NCBI GenBank assembly: GCA_045545735.1 | Contig: JAZQBM010000007.1 | Location: 120,962-184,961 of the forward strand | From: Fimenecus sp045545735 | GTDB taxonomy: Bacteria > Bacillota > Clostridia > Oscillospirales > Acutalibacteraceae | Direction of reading: 5' to 3' | DNA: 64,000 nt | In this document: piece by piece, positions 1 through 7,284 of the stretch | How positions within the stretch are numbered: position 1 is the first letter of the stretch | How the letters are laid out: each line of letters opens with the position of its first letter | The notes under the pieces: model-generated | What the model was told of the DNA's origin: nothing | What the model saw: only the letters and a program-made list of their open reading frames with translations | Database searches by the model: none | Made by a program: the position numbers and the translations under genes

Positions 1-1
1 T

Positions 2-3000
2 GATTGGGATAAGAATGAGACAGGACTTACAAATTATGCTAACTCGCTTCTTTTCCGTCAGGATAGCAGTAGTGGAATTATACTTGAACTTGAAGATGGC
101 ACACAAAGAACATCAACAGCTGTTACAATGACTTTTGATATAAATGACAGCACAGAGAATAAAGATGTATATCAAGTTTTAGTAAATCCAAAAGGCACGC
201 CTGTTACAGATGCTTTAATTATCTATGACAGGTTTGAAAAGTTTCAAACAGGTGCACTTTTTTGGGAAGAAGAATATACACGTGGTACAGGTAAACAACT
301 CCACACAGGAACAACTGTTACTGAAACAGCAAACGCTGATGGTAAAATAACATATAAGATTAATGATGGCATAAAAGCTATTGAAGACCTTTGCTCTGCT
401 GGTATTGAGGTTGCAAATTGGTCAGCAGACTCTGTTACTAAGAGTTTTTATATTGACCAGGTTATGTTCTGCCAGTGGGCAGAGGGTGCAACATTTAACG
501 ATGATGGTTCTGTTGCAACAACATCTTCAGTTAAATTCCCTGACGAAGGTGGCGATTTCGCAGGTGATTTAGGTAAAAAAATTGCAGGATATTATGACCG
601 AACTGTTGAAGTTCCAAAGGCCGTTGCAAATTACATTACAGAATATGTTGGTAAAACACCTTCTCTTGATGATGTTAATGCACTTGAAATGATTAATGAA
701 ATCATACTTACTTATCGCCAGTGTTTCCCAACAGTTTTATCAACAGATAATGATACAGCAACATTAGAAAAGGCAATTACTTATCTTAATACATTGGGTT
801 ATACAGATGCTTACAATAGATATGTAGCTGCAAAAACATTTATTGAAACATATATAAATCTGGGTGACACAGCAAGAAACTACAACGCAGTTATAGCTTT
901 CGAATCAGGTGTTGAACTTTTACCTGACCCTGAATTTGCCAATTATAATGACGAAGAACTTAAAGCTGAACTTGAACAGTTAATGGCTCTTTATAAATCT
1001 TTCAACTTGAGCCATTTCGAAATTCTTGGTGCTGAGGCAGAAAACAAGTTTACTGAACTTTATAGCATTATGATGGGTGAAGAGGTAAAGACTGGTTATT
1101 CAATTGGTGGTTACCCATATATTCCGTTTAATGATTTTGAAAAGAATATTAGTGGTTATAATGCAAACTACTCACTTGGACAATTAAGTTTGCAATATTA
1201 TGATGATTCGCCTAGAGTAGGAAACAAAGATTTAAGACCTACAGACGTGAACAACACAAAAAATCTAGTTACTTATGTTACTCCTGACATTATTCCACAG
1301 TCAGGACAGAACTGGATTGGTAATGCAAAAGCTGTTGGTTGGTCTGTTGCGGACTATCGTGCGACAGCAGATAATCTTTTGTCTGATTCCAATGAAATTT
1401 TTGATACGTCCGATTATTTTGGAAGAATGGACGCAGAAATTTCAAATAGTGGATTTGCAGGTTCACAGGGTGTGCAGATTAACCTTGATGGCGACATTAC
1501 AACACTTGACGCTGATGATAATCCTAAATTTGCAACCGTTTCAACAACATATAAAGGTCAGAATGTAAACACTTGGACAGAACTACAAGGCCTTAATCTT
1601 GCGGCTCTTCAACTTACAGATACTTATGCTGACGGAACAACTGCAAAAGATAATGAGCGTTACGGAACGACTTCAACAGGCGAACAGGTAACACCAAACT
1701 CGTTTGTTATGTATGTTGACTTCAGTGAAGTTACAAATATAGCAATGAATATTAAGTTTATTCTTAATAACGGGTCAGGAACTGATGTAAACTGTTATTT
1801 CTGTGGTGGTAGTGAAACAGCAACACCAACAATTTATGTTCTTGACGAAAACGGTGAATGGACAGATGTTCAGATTGCTGTTTCTGCAATTGATACTTCA
1901 AGTACATCTTTTGCTGCGGGCCTTTGTTCAATTGCTTCTGCGGGAACACCTCTTGAAGGTTATAAAGGATTTATCCGTATTCCACTTTCAATGTTCCGTA
2001 TTCCAAAGCGTGACGGTTTAGAAGAAAACTATTTAATCCTTGAAAACAACCTTAATAATTATACAATTGCACAGGCAAAAGTTTCTTTCTGGGATTATGA
2101 TACAGAAGATAAGAATATCGGTACAGAAATAAACATTGACGCTATGGGCTTTACTTATGACCCTAACTGCGCAACCCGTATTCTTACAACAAGAGATGCA
2201 ATCTTAAACCAGCTTAATAGCGACAATGGTCTTTCAACAACTGCAGGTACTAACATCAAGAATATGGACGAATATTTTGGTGTTAAGACAAACGACTCAG
2301 TTAATTTTGAAAAAATGGTTGCTGAACTTGACCCATATGAAGGCAAAGACGCTTTTGTAACTGCATACAATAATGCTAAAACAGCATATGATAAACTTTC
2401 CTTCTATCAAAAAGGTCTTGACGAAATTAAACATAGTTATGATGATATTCTCATAGGAAAATATCGTGCTTTGGCTGATAATAATGGTGCAAATTACGAA
2501 ACATTAATGGCTCAAGAGCCATGGGTTGCAAAATATGCAACAGCAAGTGAGTTGTTGACAGACCTTAATGCACTTGATTCAAAAGCAACAAGTTTTGATA
2601 TAACAAAAGACGAAAATGCACTCACAAAGCCTTATAATACTGAAGATGGTACGATTACTTATACTGATTTAGGTATTGCAGATAAGGCGGCGGCAGAAGC
2701 TATAGTTGAAATGTATGAAAAAGGCTATCGCAGATTGAGTGGTACTGAAAAAACAAATCTTTCGGCAGACGACCTTACAAAACTTGAGAATGCATATGCG
2801 GCAGCAAAACGATTACTTCTTCTTGAAGACTATATTACAGATATGAATAGTTTCAAGAATGAAATCATTCAGATTTATACTGTAGGAACTGCTGAACCGG
2901 ACGTTAGAATGGTTTCTTATGCAAATCCTGACTTGCTTGAAGCTATTGACCATTACGAAGATATGAGCGTTTTCGCAAAGCAAATGCTCAGCACAACTAA

Positions 3001-4177
3001 GGATACAGCAAATGCTGGTTATCCTAATATGTATGCAGCGGCTGAAGCAATCTACGATAACTCTCATACAATTACAATGTCAATTGGCACAGCAATTGAT
3101 GGTGGTGTTCTCGTATTTGAAGAAAGAATGCATACTTGTGCAACAGATGTAGCAGAGAAAATTAGAACAAGAACAGTTCTTGATGATGCAACACTCAATG
3201 AAATTGAGTATTGTTTAGGTCAAACAGAAAGTTTCTTGCAGAGATATGCTCAGGTTGACGAAATCAACGTTGCATACCACGAACTTGCTGATTTACTTCC
3301 TGTTGCAGACATTGCATCAGTTGACAGTTCAAATGCAGAACTCACAAAGATTACACTCAATAATGATTCAGCGGAAACAATGAAATGTACCGCGTACATT
3401 GATTTGAGTTATATCGCAACAAGACTTAACAGAAGCGTTGACCTTTATGCACAGTCAAGCCTTAAATGGACTCAGACAGGTGGTTCAACATACAACGCTT
3501 TTGAAGATTTGATGTATAACAGTGCTACGGCTGAAAGTCTTGCAGACTATCAAAATGCAGACGGAATAGTTACAGCCTTGGTTGGTTCTTATACTAACGG
3601 AAATTCAGCAAGTCTTGAAAAATATCCGTATGAAATCAGCGTTGATGCAACTGAGGCTGCAAAAGTGCCGACAGGTGCAACTTACACAGGCAAGGTTACA
3701 TTCTATGCAGTTGATTCTGCTCTTGTTGCGGAAAAAACTGCTGATGGTACAGATGTTTCAACAGTACTTGCGGATGCAGAGAATGTTCTTGAAGTAATAG
3801 AAGTTGATGTTGAGTTCCAGTCAACAAACGGAACAGACCCAATCATTTATGAGGTTGAAATCCCTGCAAAAGTCCAGGTTGCTTGGGATACTACCGATGC
3901 AGTAGATGTTTCATATTCAGTTGAAGCAACTCTTGGTAGCAACACACTTTCAGTAGGTGTAAGTGGAACTGATAAACTTATCAATGATGATACAAGAGTT
4001 ACTTACGAATTAGCTTACTCAAAGGCTAATTTTGTCACGGAAACATTTACAGGCGACGTAGCAACTGGAACAAAACCAACCAATGCACCAAGCATTACAA
4101 TTAAAGATTGGGATAGCGTTCCGGTTGGCGTATATAGTACACAGTTGACTTATACAGTCGACGTAACAAGTTCTTAA
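2..4177 (+). CDS. Very large surface protein, 3' part (5' end outside window)
   Basis: The frame is open from base 2 to the stop, with no stop codon before the internal ATG at 128, so the gene begins upstream and this is a C-terminal part of about 1,390 residues. No signal peptide or membrane segment is visible in the part present. Bases ~1690-2160 encode a beta-rich stretch with a GYKGFIRIPLS-like motif, reminiscent of galactose-binding or carbohydrate-binding folds. Several helical segments (bases ~600-1080, 2300-2560, 2690-3270) carry the YDxLSxxQK / YRRLSxxEK pattern of FIVAR-like stalk repeats. The last ~110 residues (bases ~3840-4174: YEVEIPAKVQVAW, YSVEATL, TQLTYTVDV) match the six small secreted proteins that follow. 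The next gene starts 20 bases downstream, so co-transcription is likely. Function is unknown; a surface stalk or adhesin is my inference. Confidence 0.85.
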   Translation, partial: DWDKNETGLTNYANSLLFRQDSSSGIILELEDGTQRTSTAVTMTFDINDSTENKDVYQVLVNPKGTPVTDALIIYDRFEKFQTGALFWEEEYTRGTGKQLHTGTTVTETANADGKITYKINDGIKAIEDLCSAGIEVANWSADSVTKSFYIDQVMFCQWAEGATFNDDGSVATTSSVKFPDEGGDFAGDLGKKIAGYYDRTVEVPKAVANYITEYVGKTPSLDDVNALEMINEIILTYRQCFPTVLSTDNDTATLEKAITYLNTLGYTDAYNRYVAAKTFIETYINLGDTARNYNAVIAFESGVELLPDPEFANYNDEELKAELEQLMALYKSFNLSHFEILGAEAENKFTELYSIMMGEEVKTGYSIGGYPYIPFNDFEKNISGYNANYSLGQLSLQYYDDSPRVGNKDLRPTDVNNTKNLVTYVTPDIIPQSGQNWIGNAKAVGWSVADYRATADNLLSDSNEIFDTSDYFGRMDAEISNSGFAGSQGVQINLDGDITTLDADDNPKFATVSTTYKGQNVNTWTELQGLNLAALQLTDTYADGTTAKDNERYGTTSTGEQVTPNSFVMYVDFSEVTNIAMNIKFILNNGSGTDVNCYFCGGSETATPTIYVLDENGEWTDVQIAVSAIDTSSTSFAAGLCSIASAGTPLEGYKGFIRIPLSMFRIPKRDGLEENYLILENNLNNYTIAQAKVSFWDYDTEDKNIGTEINIDAMGFTYDPNCATRILTTRDAILNQLNSDNGLSTTAGTNIKNMDEYFGVKTNDSVNFEKMVAELDPYEGKDAFVTAYNNAKTAYDKLSFYQKGLDEIKHSYDDILIGKYRALADNNGANYETLMAQEPWVAKYATASELLTDLNALDSKATSFDITKDENALTKPYNTEDGTITYTDLGIADKAAAEAIVEMYEKGYRRLSGTEKTNLSADDLTKLENAYAAAKRLLLLEDYITDMNSFKNEIIQIYTVGTAEPDVRMVSYANPDLLEAIDHYEDMSVFAKQMLSTTKDTANAGYPNMYAAAEAIYDNSHTITMSIGTAIDGGVLVFEERMHTCATDVAEKIRTRTVLDDATLNEIEYCLGQTESFLQRYAQVDEINVAYHELADLLPVADIASVDSSNAELTKITLNNDSAETMKCTAYIDLSYIATRLNRSVDLYAQSSLKWTQTGGSTYNAFEDLMYNSATAESLADYQNADGIVTALVGSYTNGNSASLEKYPYEISVDATEAAKVPTGATYTGKVTFYAVDSALVAEKTADGTDVSTVLADAENVLEVIEVDVEFQSTNGTDPIIYEVEIPAKVQVAWDTTDAVDVSYSVEATLGSNTLSVGVSGTDKLINDDTRVTYELAYSKANFVTETFTGDVATGTKPTNAPSITIKDWDSVPVGVYSTQLTYTVDVTSS

Positions 4178-4197
4178 TAAGGGAAGGAGATGGTTAA

Positions 4198-4647
4198 ATG
4201 AAAAAAATCTTTTCGGCAGGCTTGGCAGTTGTAATGTTTATTCTTTGCATTACACCCGTATTCGCTGAAAGTCAGTCAATGGAAATTTCCACAAAGGCTG
4301 ACAGAGCAGAATACGAATTGTCTTACCCTGCAGACATTGAAATTCCATGGCAGACAACAGCTATGGGAATCGGTGAAGTAAAAGCTGAAAAAATGCTTAT
4401 TGAACCGGGTAAAATGGTAGCGGTTTCAATTTCTTCACATAACGATTTTAACTTGGTAAACGAAGCAGACAGCACAAAAGCTATTGCATACAGTTTATTA
4501 AGTGAAGACATCTCTTTCTTCCCTGGTGATTACGGTGAAAGCTTCACTCTATCAGTAGAGGTTGAAGATAATGAATGGCTTCACGCCGCAAGCGGTAAAC
4601 ACAGTGATATTTTAACATTCACTGCTGAATACACTGACGCGGTTTAA
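4198..4647 (+). CDS. Small secreted protein, array member 1
   Basis: A 149-residue protein with a clear Sec signal peptide (KK, hydrophobic core, cleavage near VFA-E at 23/24). The mature part has no cysteine and looks all-beta. It shares the array signature YELSYPADIEIPW (residues 39-51) and the terminal strand ILTFTAEY. It is the most divergent member: its middle lacks the usual S(H/Q)L-x-G-K pattern, having EKMLIEPGKMVAVSIS in its place. A strong ribosome binding site (GGAAGGAGATGG) precedes the ATG, and the gap to the large upstream gene is only 20 bases. No family is recognised by name; the fold resembles short immunoglobulin-like or pilin-like sandwiches. Function is unknown. Confidence 0.85.
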   Translation: MKKIFSAGLAVVMFILCITPVFAESQSMEISTKADRAEYELSYPADIEIPWQTTAMGIGEVKAEKMLIEPGKMVAVSISSHNDFNLVNEADSTKAIAYSLLSEDISFFPGDYGESFTLSVEVEDNEWLHAASGKHSDILTFTAEYTDAV

Positions 4648-4685
4648 ATAGTATTTTTAATCTTTATATAAAGGAGAAAACAAGC

Positions 4686-5189
4686 ATGAAAAAGATTTTA
4701 TCACTTGCAATGGCACTTGTTATGATAATGGCTGTTATGGTTCCTGCTTTTGCAGTAGAACTTAATGCAAATCCTGATAGTGCTGATGTAATTATCAACA
4801 CAGACACATTAAAAGATACTGACGGCGACGGTAAGGGCGACACAGATGCAGAAGAATACACAGTTACAATTCCTGCAGATACAACAATCCCTTGGGGCCA
4901 GGAAACAACCGACGTTTCTTATAAAGTTGAATCTCACCTCAAGAGAAACGGTAATGTTGTAGTTATGGTTACAGGTGCCGGAGTTATGAAAACAACTGAC
5001 GGTGCTTACGAAATTCCTTACACACTTACGGGTGAGGGCGTAGCATTCAGAGCAGAGGGTGTTCCTACAATTTACCCTGCAGCAACAAAAGCAGTTACAG
5101 TTACAATTTCTGCAGATGATTGGAATTCAGCAGTTGTTGAAGAATATAAAGATATTCTCACATATACAGCAGAAATTGAAAGAGCATGA
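4686..5189 (+). CDS. Small secreted protein, array member 2 (with Ca-binding-like insert)
   Basis: A 167-residue protein: signal peptide 1-23 (ending VPAFA), an N-terminal strand ADVIINTDT, the signature EYTVTIPADTTIPWG (residues 57-71), VSYKVESHL, and the C-terminal strand DILTYTAEI. Unlike its siblings it carries an acidic DTDGDGKGDTDAEE insert at residues 44-57. This has the spacing of a thrombospondin-type-3 or EF-hand-like calcium loop and resembles the repeats of the large protein at 7285. The mature part is cysteine-free. The start is set by AAGGAGAAAACAAGC-ATG. It lies 38 bases from member 1 and 40 bases from member 3. Function is unknown; a calcium-responsive surface subunit is inference. 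Confidence 0.87.
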   Translation: MKKILSLAMALVMIMAVMVPAFAVELNANPDSADVIINTDTLKDTDGDGKGDTDAEEYTVTIPADTTIPWGQETTDVSYKVESHLKRNGNVVVMVTGAGVMKTTDGAYEIPYTLTGEGVAFRAEGVPTIYPAATKAVTVTISADDWNSAVVEEYKDILTYTAEIERA

Positions 5190-5229
5190 GCTTAATTTAT
5201 AAATTATTCTGAAAAGGAGACATATAATT

Positions 5230-5715
5230 ATGAAAAAAGTTATTTCTTTAGTAATGGCACTCGTTATGACGATGGCTGTTATGGTTCCTGCTTTTGCGGC
5301 TGAACTTAATGCGGCAACACCATCAGGTGAAGTAATCGTTAAAACAAGCACAGAACTTGAAGGTGGCGGAAGTGCTGAACGTTATGTGGTTACTATTCCG
5401 GCTAGTCCAACAACAATGGCTTGGGGTACAGCTTCAAAAGACCTTGTTTATTCAGTTGAATCACATCTTGCTTGGGGCAAGGCAGTTTCAGTTTCAGTTT
5501 CAGGTAACGGCATTATGACATACAAGCCTGACGCAAATAATACACTTGAACTTGTATACAAACTTGGTGGCGAAACAGCATTTACAGCTGACACTCCTAC
5601 AATCTATCCTGCAGCAGATAAAACAATTACAGTTGCAGTTTCAGCAGACGCATGGAATGGTGCAGTAATCGGTGAGTATTCAGATACTCTTACATTTACA
5701 GCAAGCGTTGCTTAA
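5230..5715 (+). CDS. Small secreted protein, array member 3
   Basis: A 161-residue protein with signal peptide 1-23 (MVPAFA), N-terminal strand GEVIVKTST, the signature YVVTIPASPTTMAWG (residues 52-66), LVYSVESHLAWGKAVSVSV, and a C-terminal ITVAVSADAWN...EYSDTLTFTASV. It is closest to member 2 in signal peptide and core motifs. The mature chain contains no cysteine and is rich in Thr, Ser, Val and Ala, as expected for a secreted beta-sandwich. Ribosome binding site AAAAGGAGA lies 9 bases before the ATG. No terminator separates it from its neighbours. Not a family I can name. Confidence 0.87.
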   Translation: MKKVISLVMALVMTMAVMVPAFAAELNAATPSGEVIVKTSTELEGGGSAERYVVTIPASPTTMAWGTASKDLVYSVESHLAWGKAVSVSVSGNGIMTYKPDANNTLELVYKLGGETAFTADTPTIYPAADKTITVAVSADAWNGAVIGEYSDTLTFTASVA

Positions 5716-5743
5716 TTTGATTACGAAATAAGGAGAATAAATT

Positions 5744-6223
5744 ATGAAAAAGATTTTATCACTTGCTTTGGCACTTGTTATGATGATGGCAATCTGCGTT
5801 CCTGCATTTGCAGGTACACTTGATGCATCAACACCATCAAGCGACGTTCCGATAAAAACAGATATTAGTTCAATTACAACTGATGGTACTTATTCAGTTA
5901 CAATCCCTGCAACAATGGATATCAAATGGAATGCAACAAAAACAGATTTTAACTACTCAGTAACAAGCCACCTTAAAGCAGGCAAAGCAGTAAATGTTAC
6001 AGTTGCACAGAAAAACGCAGCAATGGTTGCAGCTGATGCAAATAATACTAGTACTATTGAATATTCACTTACAGGTACACTTAACGCAACAACAAAGAAT
6101 CCTGTAGTTACAAACGCAGGTTTTGACTTCTCAGTTATAATTGACCAGTCAGAATTCGATGAAGCAGCAATTGCTGAGTATTCAGACAAAGTTACATTTA
6201 CAGCAACAGTTGTAAATGCATAA
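5744..6223 (+). CDS. Small secreted protein, array member 4
   Basis: A 159-residue protein with signal peptide 1-23 (AICVPAFA), N-terminal strand SDVPIKTDIS, the signature YSVTIPATMDIKW (residues 50-62; Lys-Trp replaces the usual Pro-Trp), FNYSVTSHLKAGKAVNVTV, and the C-terminal strand EYSDKVTFTATV. It is cysteine-free after cleavage. The signal peptide is almost identical to those of members 5 and 6, while the mature middle has diverged strongly. The gap to member 3 is 28 bases. Function is unknown. Confidence 0.87.
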   Translation: MKKILSLALALVMMMAICVPAFAGTLDASTPSSDVPIKTDISSITTDGTYSVTIPATMDIKWNATKTDFNYSVTSHLKAGKAVNVTVAQKNAAMVAADANNTSTIEYSLTGTLNATTKNPVVTNAGFDFSVIIDQSEFDEAAIAEYSDKVTFTATVVNA

Positions 6224-6241
6224 GAAAGGGAGTATTAAATA

Positions 6242-6721
6242 ATGAAAAAAGTTATTTCTATTGTTCTTGCACTTGTAATGATGATGGTAATTTGCGTTCC
6301 CGCATTTGCAGGTGAAATTAAAGAAACAGGTGCACAATCAGGCACATCAACAGTTAAAACAGATACAAGCACAATGGGTTCAGGTACTTACACAGTAACT
6401 TACCCTGCTGAAATTTCTATTCCTTGGAATCAGACAAAAAATGAAACTTACACAGTTTCAACACAGTTGCTCGTAGGTAAGCAGGTAACAGTTGCTGTTG
6501 CAGACGCAACAACTACAACTCACACAGGTGCTATGACAGCTACTGGTACAACAGATACACTTGAATACACAGTTTCAGGTGATACAACTGTTGTTTACAC
6601 AGGTGCCATGAATGAAACAGAAACACTTACATTTACAGTTACTGACTGGAACAAGACAATTGCTGAATATACAGGTACTGTTACATTTACAGCAACACTT
6701 GCTGATGTTACAACAGTATAA
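6242..6721 (+). CDS. Small secreted protein, array member 5
   Basis: A 159-residue protein with signal peptide 1-23 (VICVPAFA), N-terminal strand TSTVKTDTS, the signature YTVTYPAEISIPW (residues 50-62), TYTVSTQLLVGKQVTVAV, a DTLEYTVSGD strand and the C-terminal EYTGTVTFTATL. It is very Thr-rich and cysteine-free when mature. Only 18 bases separate it from member 4. The T-Q-L-L-x-G-K segment is shared specifically with member 6, so members 5 and 6 look like the most recent duplication pair. Function is unknown. Confidence 0.87.
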   Translation: MKKVISIVLALVMMMVICVPAFAGEIKETGAQSGTSTVKTDTSTMGSGTYTVTYPAEISIPWNQTKNETYTVSTQLLVGKQVTVAVADATTTTHTGAMTATGTTDTLEYTVSGDTTVVYTGAMNETETLTFTVTDWNKTIAEYTGTVTFTATLADVTTV

Positions 6722-6740
6722 TTTAAAGGGGTAATTTACA

Positions 6741-7247
6741 ATGAAAAAGATTATTTCTATCGCACTTGCTCTTGTTATGATGATGGCAATTTGCGTTCCT
6801 GCATTTGCAGAAGTAGTAAATACTGATGGGGTAGCAGGTAATACAACAAATGTTGAAACATCATACACAGAAGCAACTGACACATCATACACAGTTACAA
6901 TCCCTGCAACAATTTCAATTCCTTGGGGCAATACAAACCCACAGAATGCAACATATACAGTTAAATCTCAACTTCTTATTGGTGCAAAACTTAATGTTTC
7001 AGCAACAGCAAATAACAATGGTACAATGACAGCTACAGGCACAAACGACGAACTTGAATTTACAGTTACAGGTGGAGATGTAGTAACATTTGATGCAGTT
7101 AATGTTGCAACAACAACAGCACCTGGTGTAACAGACGGCGAAAACGTAAAGGTTGCTATCTCTTCTTTTGACGGTAAAGCTGTTGGCGAATACACAGGTA
7201 CAATCACATACACAGTTGAGTATGTTGCACCTACAACTACTCCGTAA
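6741..7247 (+). CDS. Small secreted protein, array member 6
   Basis: A 168-residue protein with signal peptide 1-23 (AICVPAFA), the signature YTVTIPATISIPWG (residues 50-63), TYTVKSQLLIGAKLNVSA, ELEFTVTGG and the C-terminal EYTGTITYTVEYVAPTTTP. It ends in a short Pro/Thr tail that the other members lack. No sortase motif or membrane anchor is present, so the protein is either released or held by other subunits. The spacing to the next gene is 37 bases, with a very strong Shine-Dalgarno for the downstream TTG start. Function is unknown. Confidence 0.87.
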   Translation: MKKIISIALALVMMMAICVPAFAEVVNTDGVAGNTTNVETSYTEATDTSYTVTIPATISIPWGNTNPQNATYTVKSQLLIGAKLNVSATANNNGTMTATGTNDELEFTVTGGDVVTFDAVNVATTTAPGVTDGENVKVAISSFDGKAVGEYTGTITYTVEYVAPTTTP

Positions 7248-7284
7248 TTATTTATTTTCGAAATAGTTAAGGAGGTGGATTTCA

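Noticed and set aside
2813..3067. Minus-strand 84-codon frame inside the giant gene
   Set aside because: Antisense shadow of a long coding region, with no initiation site.
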